A stretch of DNA of 60,794 nt from Nostoc sp. 106C (GTDB lineage Bacteria; Cyanobacteriota; Cyanobacteriia; Cyanobacteriales; Nostocaceae), in assembly GCF_002154725.1 (NCBI RefSeq), contig NZ_MTAW01000166.1, positions 1-60,794 of the forward strand. Reading direction: 5' to 3'. Positions within the stretch are counted from its first letter, which is position 1; the number at the start of each line of letters is the position of its first letter. Of the stretch, positions 1 to 8,867 are shown one piece after another. Both the position numbers and the translations under genes were made by a program. The notes beneath the pieces are model-generated. The model made no database searches and was not told the DNA's origin. It saw only the letters and a list, made by a program, of their open reading frames with translations.

Positions 1-1360
1 AGGGGGGAAAGAGGAAACTATAGTACCCAACGTATTAAATTTAACTGCAATTGCTCTGTTTAACTTTTCGTTACATATTTAGGAATTTTCCTGCCCACTT
101 ACTTATCTAATTTTCGCCTGTTTTATCATCTTCACTAATATCTACCTTGCAAAAACCAGGAATATACATTATTTTTTACTATTAGTATTTATCTCAGGAA
201 TGGCAAGGATATTGGTAATAAATAATTATCACTTTATGATACATAGGCTGTAGAAACATAATTCTATATCCTTGTTTCAGCGATTGGATAATACAAATTT
301 CAGCAGTATTTTATAACAGTAGTTGGAAATATTTTGTTTTTAATGTTGTTGATTTTTTTAATTTAAATTCCTCACCACATAAGATTTGTCTATCTGATTA
401 ACAAGCATTGAAGATCGGTACTGCCAGCTAAATCAATTGTTCATAGACTATTGTGGTAATTGCTTAATTTAGTTTCTATAAATAGATTATCCTGAAAAAA
501 ACTCAAAATTCTGCCAAAATGCCAAAAAGACTCTGGTTTGTTTTGAGTCTCAGATCAAGCAGATTTTAAGTATTAAGCCTACGGACCTCCAGTTAGATAA
601 GTAAATGAGCCTAAATAAATATAGCTGCTTTGGCATGGGCAAAGGAGAATGTGGCTTGGTTTAATACCACCTGCCTACTTACCCATAGGCTAAAATGCAG
701 TTAACAAAATACCCCCAACTAATTATGGTAGTTAACTGATATGCAAAAGTAAACCACTATTACTTGGTCGCTAAATCAATTTTTGTAATGAGTTCCATAA
801 ATTACTGTAATTAAGATTACGAATTTTAAAAGTGCGAAATCATTACCAGAAATTACTTAAATGATAAGTATAATTGCGTTTTATTTCAAATAAAGCACTA
901 TATTCGCTTTCTGACTGGAAGCCTAGAGCTACACAAACAAAGCTCACCTTCATAGAGAAACGGTATAAATTAGTGTTTGTCGCATCTGTACAAAAACTAT
1001 AAAATCCTTTTTCCTTCTAAGGTTTGAAGCATAACTCTCTCTCCAGACACAAGATGAGCACTGGGACAACTCCTATGGGGAATGGTAAACAGGGTAATGA
1101 TTAATTGATCCCAAAATTCCCACAATAGAGAAAAGATCTAAGGTACGGTTATCTACTCAAGAAATCCCCCCTAAGCTTGCTGCCTAGGCAATATAAGACG
1201 CGGTACATTGAATATGTAGCCGACGAAGACTAATGTTACGAGAGCTACTGCCAATCAAAACTCGCTTGCTTGCTACGGGCTGGCGTTACCGACCAAGCAC
1301 AACTCTCCTAGCAGCGTTGGGAGAAATCATCACCAATACCGTTTTTCAAGCGACTGTATT
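1..1360. other. Long AT-rich spacer without a recognisable gene
   Basis: No convincing coding region was found on either strand in these 1.36 kb. The spacer is rich in A+T and has scattered stops. A 49-codon frame (1233-1382, ATG start) overlaps the start of the next gene but resembles nothing I know. The 12-mer agataagtaaat occurs at 595-606 and again in the spacers at 7312-7323 and 60776-60787. The last 150 bases are more GC-balanced and are probably the leader of the DUF1517 gene. No tRNA or known RNA family was recognised. Confidence 0.5.
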
Positions 1361-2341
1361 ATGCGTAAAAAACTACAACTAGCGATCAAACCGCTGTTAA
1401 AAACTTTCTTTATCCTGAGCCTGGTGTTAGCTTTGGCACTTGGTCACGCCGATGGAGCATTAGCTGCCCGTAGTGGTGGTAGAATCGGCGGTGGTTCCTT
1501 TAGAGCGCCTTCCAGCCGCACTTACACACCTCGTACCTATGCGCCTCCTGGCGGGGGAGGATATTATGCTCCTTATCCTGGTGGTGGTTTTGGATTTCCT
1601 TTCCTGATTCCCTTTTGGGGTATTGGTGGGGGATTTGGCGGGTTGTTTACCATCTTAATTTTTCTTGCGATCGCTAATTTCTTACTCCAAACCTTCCGCC
1701 GCGTTACCAGTGGTGACACTACAACCGAAGAAGGCTACAGCAGCAACCCTTCTGTGTCTGTAACTCGTTTGCAAGTAGGTTTATTAGCTCAAGCTCGTGG
1801 CTTGCAAACCGAACTCGACCGCATTGCCGAAACTGCTGATACCAACTCCCCAGAGGGGAGAGCAGAAATTCTGCAAGAAACTAGCCTAGCTTTGCTCCGC
1901 CATCCAGAGTACTGGGTATATGTTGGTGGTGGTACACAACAAGCTAAGTTAAATTCTGCTGAGGCTCAATTCAACCGTCTCTCACTAGCAGAACGCAGCA
2001 AATTTAGCGAAGAAACGCTATCTAACGTCAACAACCAACTTAGAGCAGCACTGGCGAAAGAAGCTCTACCTGGTGCTGGAAATCCTGAAAATCCTACAGA
2101 CCTCATTACCTCTGGTCCTGGAGAGTATATTATTGTTACCTTGCTGGTGGCAACTCTAGGCAAGTATGCAATTCCTGAAATTAACAGTGCTGATGATTTG
2201 CGTCAAGCTTTGCGTCAAATTGGTGGCATTCCTAGCGAGCAAACCTTAGCAATAGAGGTGCTTTGGACTCCTCAAGCTGAAGGTGATACTCTTACTTCTG
2301 ATGATTTGTTAGCTGAGTATCCCGATTTGAAGCTTGTTTAA
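1361..2341 (+). CDS. DUF1517 membrane/secreted protein
   Basis: This 326-residue protein is of the DUF1517 type known from cyanobacteria and plastids; its molecular role is not established. It begins with a charged n-region and a hydrophobic stretch (about residues 10-30) ending in an Ala-rich LAARSGG, consistent with a signal peptide or anchor. A Gly/Pro/Tyr-rich low-complexity segment follows (about 38-95), then a strongly hydrophobic helix (about 93-113), then a soluble C-terminal domain. The ATG at 1361 is used because the signal-like sequence starts immediately after it. The gene stands alone and is followed by a clear terminator. Family assignment is fairly secure; a function cannot be read from the sequence. 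Confidence 0.85.
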   Translation: MRKKLQLAIKPLLKTFFILSLVLALALGHADGALAARSGGRIGGGSFRAPSSRTYTPRTYAPPGGGGYYAPYPGGGFGFPFLIPFWGIGGGFGGLFTILIFLAIANFLLQTFRRVTSGDTTTEEGYSSNPSVSVTRLQVGLLAQARGLQTELDRIAETADTNSPEGRAEILQETSLALLRHPEYWVYVGGGTQQAKLNSAEAQFNRLSLAERSKFSEETLSNVNNQLRAALAKEALPGAGNPENPTDLITSGPGEYIIVTLLVATLGKYAIPEINSADDLRQALRQIGGIPSEQTLAIEVLWTPQAEGDTLTSDDLLAEYPDLKLV

Positions 2342-2371
2342 TCAAATCAAGCTGCTACAGTAGCATAAAAA

Positions 2372-2399
2372 CCGCTTGCTTAACGGCAAGCGGTTTTTT
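2372..2399 (+). terminator. Rho-independent terminator after the DUF1517 gene
   Basis: The perfect 8-bp arms ccgcttgc (2372-2379) and gcaagcgg (2386-2393) enclose a 6-base loop and are followed at once by six T residues. The structure lies 30 bases after the DUF1517 stop codon and would end that transcript. Confidence 0.9.
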
Positions 2400-2538
2400 G
2401 TTTCAGTATAAGCATATTTAGCATATATCTTCCTTATCGATTTTAGTATAGCAAATTTAGGATCAGCAGTCAATTACATTTTTCCCCTGAAATGTTGTGT
2501 CATTGTTAAGAACTACCCTACAAAAAATATTCCATACT

Positions 2539-3162
2539 CTATGTGTGTGGTACTGGGTCAAATACCTGTTCGGCAGTCAAATTAAACTCTGGCAATGTTG
2601 GTGATATTATCCGGTCAGTACCCCGAAACTGACTAACTTGATATTCATCTTCAATGAGTTGATAAACTGAAATCGTCGGTTGTTTGGGATTACCGATAAA
2701 CTTCTTAGCGCCTAATGCTGCATAGTCAGCAATCCAATATTCAGGAATGCCCATCGCTTCATAATCGGCAAGTTTCAGATAGTAGTCATCGCGCCAGTTA
2801 GTACTGACAACTTCAATTACTAAAGGAATTGATGCGCCATTAATAATAGTAGAAGATTTTTCCCAAAAAGGTTCGTCAGCTAAAGCCGCATCATTTAATA
2901 TCAATACGTCTGGGAAATAACCTGATTCTCTTTCGGGTGGTTTGACGATTGCTTGATTGGGGATAAAGTAGGGGAGATTTAATCTCTCAAATTCCACAGA
3001 TAGCTTTCTTACTAAAAATCCTTTTACTCTTTCATGTTTTCCTGTAGGCTGTGACATTTCGACAATTTCCCCATTGTGGAGTTCGTAGCGTACCCCAGCA
3101 TTTTCTGGATACCAGGCGATAAATTCATCAAAGGTGACTATTTTTGGTAAGACTTGAGTCAT
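2539..3162 (-). CDS. Uma2 family (DUF820) nuclease-fold protein
   Basis: This 207-residue protein has the Uma2/DUF820 pattern, a PD-(D/E)XK nuclease fold greatly expanded in cyanobacteria. Visible landmarks are the N-terminal VTFDEFIAWYPE, the YELHNGEIVEM strand, the YFPDVLIL motif with its acidic residue, and PLVIEVVS, where the E-x-V replaces the usual E-x-K, followed by KLADYEAMGIPEYWIADY. The family is often annotated as endonuclease, but biochemical activity is mostly unproven. It stands alone, facing away from the downstream DUF1517 gene. It is one of four Uma2 genes in this window and is clearly diverged from the others. Confidence 0.88.
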   Translation of the reverse strand: MTQVLPKIVTFDEFIAWYPENAGVRYELHNGEIVEMSQPTGKHERVKGFLVRKLSVEFERLNLPYFIPNQAIVKPPERESGYFPDVLILNDAALADEPFWEKSSTIINGASIPLVIEVVSTNWRDDYYLKLADYEAMGIPEYWIADYAALGAKKFIGNPKQPTISVYQLIEDEYQVSQFRGTDRIISPTLPEFNLTAEQVFDPVPHT

Positions 3163-3287
3163 AACAATTGAGGTTTTTCATGACTTAGGATGCTGAACTA
3201 ACAGTTAAAATGCCAATTTATCAAATGAATAACTCAGCAATTTTCAAAGTTTCTAAAATTATAGGCAGAAAGTTTAAAACGAATTCC

Positions 3288-5078
3288 TCACGCGCTAACG
3301 ACAACACGAAATCCAATGTAGAGGTTACGGATAACTGCTCCGACGCTGCTGCGATTCGCACTGCGACAGTATCCTGGAACGTGATACCAAGAACCACCAC
3401 GTAGCAGATGAGATGTCTTATCTCCGCTAGTTAACCAAAAACTACCATCAGTAGGTGCGCCTTGGTAATTTTGATAATAATTATCTTGACACCATTCCCA
3501 TACATTACTGTGCATATCGTATAAACCAAAAGCGTTGGGCGGAAAACTACCTACTGGTGTTGTTTGCTGGCGATATTGACCTTTTGTCCCAGAAGCGTAT
3601 GCATAATTTCCGTCGTAGTTGACTAAATCACTGGTAATAGTTTCACCAAAATAAAAGGGTGTAGTAGTTCCAGCACGACAAGCATATTCCCATTCTGCTT
3701 CACTAGGTAGCCGATAGGTGCGTCCTGTTTTCTGGCTTAACTTTTGGCAGAATTCTACAGCATCACTCCAACTCACCTGTTCTACAGGACGTTTCTCATC
3801 TTTGAATTTGGAGGGATTACTACCCATTATTGCTTGATACTGCGTTTGGGTGACTTCATATTTACCCATGAAGAACCCAGGAACCTTAACTTCATGCTGC
3901 GGTTTTTCACGATTGTCTCCTTCTCCTTGCGGTGAACCCATCATAAATGTACCGCCAGGAATGGATACCATTTCTAGAATTACTCCATTTCCCAAGTCTT
4001 CTTCAAAGAAGTTTGCACTACGACGGTTACGGCTAATTTGTTTACCTCTTGCGTCTACTGTTACTACATCAAATTCAAAAGTTTTTAGAGATGAAGTATT
4101 ACTGGGTTGACTGGATTGAACAGGAATGCATTGAGGTTGTGGAATCGCTTGAATTGTTTTGGTAGAATTCAAGTCTTGCAAAACTTCTGCGGCTGATTGA
4201 TATCTTTCCCTAGCTAGATGTTTTAGCAACTTATCGAGAACTTGCCCTAATTCGTTGCTAAGAGTAACACCTTTATCTTGTAACCTTTCTCGCCACAGCC
4301 ATTGAGCATTATAAGCATCATACAAGCGATCGCAAAGATTACCATTGGCATCTGGTAAAGCCAAGCATTGAGTTAACAGCCGCACACAAGTCGCACCCAA
4401 AGCATATAAATCACTTGCTGGGGAAGCAAATCCATTCATTTGCTCACTCGGAGCGTAACCGATAGTATAAATTCCTGTGGCTTGTCTGGCTAAACTAGTT
4501 TGGGTTACTTGTTTCGCTCCACCAAAATCAATTAGAACAAGTTTGCCATCTTTTTGACGGCGCATGATATTTTCTGGTTTAATATCTCGATGGATGACGT
4601 TGCGATCGTAAATGAATTGCAGAACTGGCAATAAGTCAGCTAAAAGTTGCCGAATTTTTTCCTCGCTAAAGGCTTGTTGCTGAAGTTCTGTTAATAAAGT
4701 CTGTCCTTGAATAAATTCCTGTACCAGATACAAGCTTGAGCCTTGTTCAAAGTAAGCTAACAATCTGGGAATTTGGCTGTGATTTTCTCCCAGTTCATAA
4801 AGACGTTTTGCTTCTTGCTTGAATAATTCTGCTGCTTTACTTAATGCGGCTGTTCCGGAGACTTGAGGAAAGAATTGCTTGATGACGCAAACATCATCAA
4901 ATCTACCTGTGTCTTCTGCTGTATAGGTTTTGCCAAACCCACCTTCGCCTAAGATTTTCAAAACACGGTAGCGGTTCCCCAGAAGCTTACCAAAGCTGCT
5001 TTGTCCACAACTTATGCAAAACCTGTTGCTATCAGGGTTGAAGGGATTTGAGCAATTAAGATTTTGGCAGATTTGCAT
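3288..5078 (-). CDS. Ser/Thr protein kinase fused to an FGE/SUMF1-type domain (copy 1)
   Basis: The 596-residue fusion opens with a small zinc ribbon (Cys 4, 9, 21, 24). An eukaryotic-type kinase domain follows, with glycine loop GEGGFG at 44-49, Lys67, catalytic HRDIKPEN at 163-170 and DFGG at 184-187. From about residue 365 there is a formylglycine-generating-enzyme-like (SUMF1/FGE-sulfatase) domain with MVSIPGGTFMMGS, YRLPSEAEWEYACRAG, NVWEWCQD and LLRGGSW. All kinase catalytic residues are present. In the FGE part only the second of the two copper-binding/catalytic cysteines of true FGE aligns (GYCRSANRS); the first position is His. Classical formylglycine formation is therefore doubtful. 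No transmembrane helix is evident. A paralogue lies just upstream in the same orientation. Confidence 0.93.
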   Translation of the reverse strand: MQICQNLNCSNPFNPDSNRFCISCGQSSFGKLLGNRYRVLKILGEGGFGKTYTAEDTGRFDDVCVIKQFFPQVSGTAALSKAAELFKQEAKRLYELGENHSQIPRLLAYFEQGSSLYLVQEFIQGQTLLTELQQQAFSEEKIRQLLADLLPVLQFIYDRNVIHRDIKPENIMRRQKDGKLVLIDFGGAKQVTQTSLARQATGIYTIGYAPSEQMNGFASPASDLYALGATCVRLLTQCLALPDANGNLCDRLYDAYNAQWLWRERLQDKGVTLSNELGQVLDKLLKHLARERYQSAAEVLQDLNSTKTIQAIPQPQCIPVQSSQPSNTSSLKTFEFDVVTVDARGKQISRNRRSANFFEEDLGNGVILEMVSIPGGTFMMGSPQGEGDNREKPQHEVKVPGFFMGKYEVTQTQYQAIMGSNPSKFKDEKRPVEQVSWSDAVEFCQKLSQKTGRTYRLPSEAEWEYACRAGTTTPFYFGETITSDLVNYDGNYAYASGTKGQYRQQTTPVGSFPPNAFGLYDMHSNVWEWCQDNYYQNYQGAPTDGSFWLTSGDKTSHLLRGGSWYHVPGYCRSANRSSVGAVIRNLYIGFRVVVSA

Positions 5079-5160
5079 AACTTGGGATGATTTAGCGCTT
5101 CTGGTTTATGGTTCCCAAAGTTAAGCCTAAGAATTCCCCGCAGTTATTGATAATGATGCA

Positions 5161-5352
5161 AAAGTTAGTTTGAAAGTCACAATAGCTAGTTTGAAAGTTA
5201 CAATAGCTAGTTTGAAAGTCACAATAGCTAGTTTGAAAGTCACAATAGCTAGTTTGAAAGTCACAAATGCTAGTTTGAAAGTTACAAATGCTAGTTTGAA
5301 AGTCACAAATGCTAGTTTGAAAGTTACAAACGCTAGTTTGAAAGTCGCAAAC
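5161..5352. repeat. 21-bp minisatellite, about nine units
   Basis: About nine tandem copies of a 21-base unit (agtttgaaagtcacaatagc plus t) fill the gap between the two kinase-FGE genes. Variants alternate gtc/gtt and ata/aat, and the last unit is degenerate. Because 21 is a multiple of three, the array is open on both strands: the plus strand reads heptads SLKVTIA/SLKVTNA and the minus strand reads SYCDFQT/SICDFQT. Minus-strand frame 5092-5400 (102 codons, ATG) and a plus-strand frame running to 5688 both span it. Neither shows a ribosome-binding site or a recognisable domain, so I treat the array as a repeat rather than a gene. The distal edge touches the 3' end of the second kinase gene. 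Confidence 0.85.
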
Positions 5353-5359
5353 GTTGATT

Positions 5360-7204
5360 TTACAGCTTCCCTTCAGCAGAAAATACCACCCGAAATCCAC
5401 AAATCCTCAACCCACCATCTGATTCGTTCCAACTACGGCTGGCGCTGCGACAAAGTTCTGCACCAAAACTCCAAGAACCGCCACGCAACACCCGGCGATG
5501 CATATCACCACCATCTTCCCAAACACTTGCATCGGCGGGTGCGCCATCATAATTGTTGTGCCAAGGATCAGCGCACCATTCCCAAACTAACCCGTGCATA
5601 TCGTACAACCCAAAGGCGTTCGCTATTTCAAAACTGCCAACATTGGCAGTTTCTTTACGGGATTTACTATCACTACCACTACAGCTGACTAACTCAGGAG
5701 TAATAGTTTCGCCAAAGTGAAAGGATGTCTTCGTTCCAGCACGACAAGCATATTCCCATTCCGCTTCGCTGGGTAAACGATAGTCACGTCCAGTTTTTTC
5801 GGCTAGCCTGAGACAAAATTCTACAGCTTCATGCCAGGATACATTCTCTACTGGTCGATTTGGTCCTTTGTTTTTGGATGGGTTGGGATTTAAAGGTTGT
5901 TTGACTTTAGGTAAAGTGGCTACGGCTTTCCACTGTGCTTGAGTTACAGGAAATTTCCCCATAAAAAAAGGTGCGACTGTAACTTTGTGTTGGGGACGTT
6001 CGTCTGCATCACCTTCAAATTTTGGGGAACCCATCAGGAAAGTACCGCCAGGAATCGATACCATTTCTAGGGCGATCGCTTTACTCAATTCTTCTGTAAA
6101 ATATTTGCTATAAAGGCGATCGCGGTTTACTTCTCTACCAGCTGTATCTACTGTTACTACGTCAAATTCAAAGCTTTGTAAAGAGGGTAGGGGTTTTATG
6201 GCTTTTTGTGGTCTTGTTGGTGGTGATATAGGCAGTAATATCCGTTGAGATATTGCCAAAATCTCCGCTTCTAGTTCAGATGTGGTTGTAGACTTCAAGT
6301 CATTCAGAACTTCGGCTGCGGATTGATATCTATCTTTTGGTAAATGTTGGAGTAATTTATCTAGAATCTTCCCTAAACCATCACTAATAATAATGCCATG
6401 TTCGTGCAAACGCTCCGGCCATAACCACTTAGCATTCATGGCATCATAAAGATTGTCATAAATCTGTCCATCAGTATTTTGTAAGGGCAAACATTGAGTT
6501 AAAAGACGTACGCAAGTTACACCCAAAGCATATAAATCACTAGCATGGCAAGCAAACCCAGCCATTTGTTCTGTGGGAGCATAACCAATTGTGTAAATTA
6601 CCGTAGCTTGTCTAGCTAAACTAGTTTGGGTTACCTGTTTAGCACCACCAAAATCAATTAATACGGGTTTACCATCACTATCGCGGCGGATAATATTTTC
6701 AGGTTTGATATCCCGATGAATAACATTACGCGAGTGAATGAAATCAAGAACTGGCAATAAATCAGCTAAAAGTTGGCGAATTTCTTGTTCAGTAAAGGAT
6801 TGTTCTTGAACTTCTTGTAAAAGTGTTTTTCCTTGAATAAATTCTTGGACAAGATATAAGCTTGAACCTTGTTCAAAGTAAGCTAGTAAGCGAGGAATTT
6901 GGGTATGATTTTCTCCCAATTCATACAAGCGAAATGCTTCTTCTTTAAAGAATTCTGCTGCTTTAGTACGTTGTCCGGTTCCTTGAACTTGGGGAAAAAA
7001 TTGCTTGATTACACAGGGAGCATCTAATCTATCTACATCCTCTGCTGCATAAGTTCTACTGAAACCACCTTCACCTAATAGCCTTAACACACGGTAGCGG
7101 TTTCTGAGTAGTTTGCCAAAGTTGCTTTGTCCACAACTTATGCAAAATCTATTGCCGTCATGATTGAATGGATTTGAGCAATTGGGATTTTGGCAGATTT
7201 GCAT
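5360..7204 (-). CDS. Ser/Thr protein kinase fused to an FGE/SUMF1-type domain (copy 2)
   Basis: This 614-residue paralogue of the neighbouring fusion has the same order: zinc ribbon (Cys 4, 9, 21, 24), kinase (GEGGFS loop at 44-49, Lys67, HRDIKPEN at 163-170, DFGG at 184-187), linker, and a C-terminal FGE-like domain. The first 40 residues are nearly identical to copy 1, while the linker and FGE part are more diverged, as expected after an old tandem duplication. The glycine loop ends in Ser rather than Gly. In the FGE part the signature reads SWSFGAELCRSAS, so the first catalytic Cys is again missing. The C-terminus (SAEGKL) runs up to the 21-bp minisatellite. The two proteins may act on different partners chosen by the FGE-like domain; that is inference. 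Confidence 0.93.
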   Translation of the reverse strand: MQICQNPNCSNPFNHDGNRFCISCGQSNFGKLLRNRYRVLRLLGEGGFSRTYAAEDVDRLDAPCVIKQFFPQVQGTGQRTKAAEFFKEEAFRLYELGENHTQIPRLLAYFEQGSSLYLVQEFIQGKTLLQEVQEQSFTEQEIRQLLADLLPVLDFIHSRNVIHRDIKPENIIRRDSDGKPVLIDFGGAKQVTQTSLARQATVIYTIGYAPTEQMAGFACHASDLYALGVTCVRLLTQCLPLQNTDGQIYDNLYDAMNAKWLWPERLHEHGIIISDGLGKILDKLLQHLPKDRYQSAAEVLNDLKSTTTSELEAEILAISQRILLPISPPTRPQKAIKPLPSLQSFEFDVVTVDTAGREVNRDRLYSKYFTEELSKAIALEMVSIPGGTFLMGSPKFEGDADERPQHKVTVAPFFMGKFPVTQAQWKAVATLPKVKQPLNPNPSKNKGPNRPVENVSWHEAVEFCLRLAEKTGRDYRLPSEAEWEYACRAGTKTSFHFGETITPELVSCSGSDSKSRKETANVGSFEIANAFGLYDMHGLVWEWCADPWHNNYDGAPADASVWEDGGDMHRRVLRGGSWSFGAELCRSASRSWNESDGGLRICGFRVVFSAEGKL

Positions 7205-7558
7205 AATGAAGAGGAAGTAGCATCTTGTCCAAAGTTAGCCCCAATATTATCGAAGTGAAAACAGATCTATAGACAAATAAATATGGACAGACTTAATCTG
7301 AGTAGATACTTAGATAAGTAAATACTGATGGAGCCATTTTATTTATTTTTTTGATCTCTGTTTGTAACTTTTTAAATATGAGTATATATGAAAGCAATGA
7401 TTTACATTACAGAAAGAATAATAATGGTAATTTACTAGATTTGTCAAGGGGATGATAGTTGTATTTGTAAATACAGCTACTTTTAAAGTCTATTAATTGA
7501 TATGGCAAAATTCAGTTCCGCTTCGGGAATACGTTTGCTTTTCAATTAACTAACAAAT
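7205..7558. other. AT-rich spacer, nothing recognised
   Basis: This 354-base spacer lies between the starts of copy 2 of the kinase-FGE gene and the end of potC. It has no open frame of note, tRNA or strong terminator. It includes ttagataagtaaat at 7310-7323, whose core recurs in the first and last spacers of the window. A short hairpin-like ttccgcttcgggaa (about 7516-7529) sits just beyond the potC stop codon but lacks a T-tract in the proper direction. Confidence 0.4.
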
Positions 7559-8359
7559 TTAAATTTCATCTCCGTAAGCGCGAATTAATTCTGCTACAAA
7601 AGCGACCATTGCAGATGCTAAAATTAAGATAACGCTGAGAGCATTAATATCAGGTTTAACTCCAGTTCTAATGCGACTAAAAATTTCCATTGGTAGGGTG
7701 TTAGAACCACTACCTGCGGTGAAACTAGCGATCAAAAAGTCATCTAAACTCAGGACAAAGGCTAGCAGACAGCCAGCGACAATACCAGGCATTAACTGTG
7801 GTAATAATACTTTGATGAAAGCCTGTACTGGTGTTGCTCCTAAATCTAAAGCAGCTTCCTCTAAATGGGGATTTAAGTGCGAGAGTCGGGAAGCAACCAC
7901 AAGTCCGACGTAGGCGAGACAGAATACTACATGAGCCGCGATAATTGTCCACAAACTCAAGGGAATTGCAAATGCTGCTAAAAAAACTAGGGTAGCTACG
8001 GCGATCGCAATATCAGGGATAATCAACGGTAAATAAGAAATGCCGCGATACAATTTCTTAAGTGGAAACTGATAACGTGCTAAACCCACAGCCATTAATG
8101 TTCCTAGCACGGCTGAAATAATCACTGCACTAAAGGCAACTATTAAACTATTCTGCAAAGCCGATACAATGCGCTCATCATTGAACAATTGGCGATACCA
8201 ATCGAGGGTGAATCCTTGCCAAGTTGCACTGTAAGGCGACTTGTTAAAGCTGTAAAATGCAAGTACTAATATAGGCAAATACATAAAGATAAATATAATT
8301 ACTGATAAAACCGCCTGCCATACGACACGCGGTTTTTTTGAGGATGGAGAAATATTCAT
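7559..8359 (-). CDS. potC: ABC transporter permease, PotC-like (polyamine type)
   Basis: This 266-residue inner-membrane permease belongs to the binding-protein-dependent family and resembles PotC, the second permease of spermidine/putrescine importers. About six hydrophobic helices are visible. The cytoplasmic EAA loop that docks the ATPase reads EEAALDLGATPVQAFIKVLL near residues 165-185. The length is normal and the protein looks intact. The usual partners (ATPase PotA, permease PotB, binding protein PotD) are not next to it: 500 bases of empty spacer lie upstream and a kinase gene downstream. It must work with subunits encoded elsewhere, or is a leftover of a dispersed operon. Substrate specificity is inferred from family resemblance only. 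Confidence 0.85.
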   Translation of the reverse strand: MNISPSSKKPRVVWQAVLSVIIFIFMYLPILVLAFYSFNKSPYSATWQGFTLDWYRQLFNDERIVSALQNSLIVAFSAVIISAVLGTLMAVGLARYQFPLKKLYRGISYLPLIIPDIAIAVATLVFLAAFAIPLSLWTIIAAHVVFCLAYVGLVVASRLSHLNPHLEEAALDLGATPVQAFIKVLLPQLMPGIVAGCLLAFVLSLDDFLIASFTAGSGSNTLPMEIFSRIRTGVKPDINALSVILILASAMVAFVAELIRAYGDEI

Positions 8360-8867
8360 GTTATTTATTTTTTAAATAATTTTAATCAGCCAATGATTAT
8401 ATTATCCTTACCCTTAAAAGTCAATACTATCTAGCTCAGAAGCGATCGCGCCTAGCAATTGATAGCCTTTTCACTGATCGGTAATGACAACCGCAACTGC
8501 TAGAAATTAGCGATTCACGTCTTCTCAAAAAGGTAATAAGCGCAAATACTTGATAACCCTTAGAAACCATTAACCTAGTGCTGAATTAATCAATTTCAGC
8601 AACATTCGTGGAAAACTCTAAATATAGAGATGTGGTGCGGTTTGAGTAAATAACATAATTTTTCTCTCTTAAGGAGAAGATAATTTCCCTACAAAGATAG
8701 AAGATAAAGCGAGAAGTGAAAGCGTAGGATTAGAAAGTAATTCATAATTTGCTTGGCTTTCAAAGAGAGCTTAGGGCTTAGGTTTTATTGCTTGTAATCA
8801 TTCATTAAATACGAAGCTCACAAAGCATAAATCTCTTAGCCAAGACTAACTTTTCAGGAGGTTTGTG
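8360..8867. other. Divergent spacer between potC and the glycosyltransferase gene
   Basis: About 500 bases with no coding potential. It should hold the potC promoter (minus strand) and the glycosyltransferase promoter (plus strand). Just before the latter gene is a strong Shine-Dalgarno, aggagg at 8856-8861. No known RNA family or repeat was recognised. Confidence 0.45.

Noticed and set aside
5170-5688. A 172-codon plus-strand frame through the 21-bp array
   Set aside because: Past the repeat it is only the antisense of the second kinase-FGE gene, with no domain of its own.
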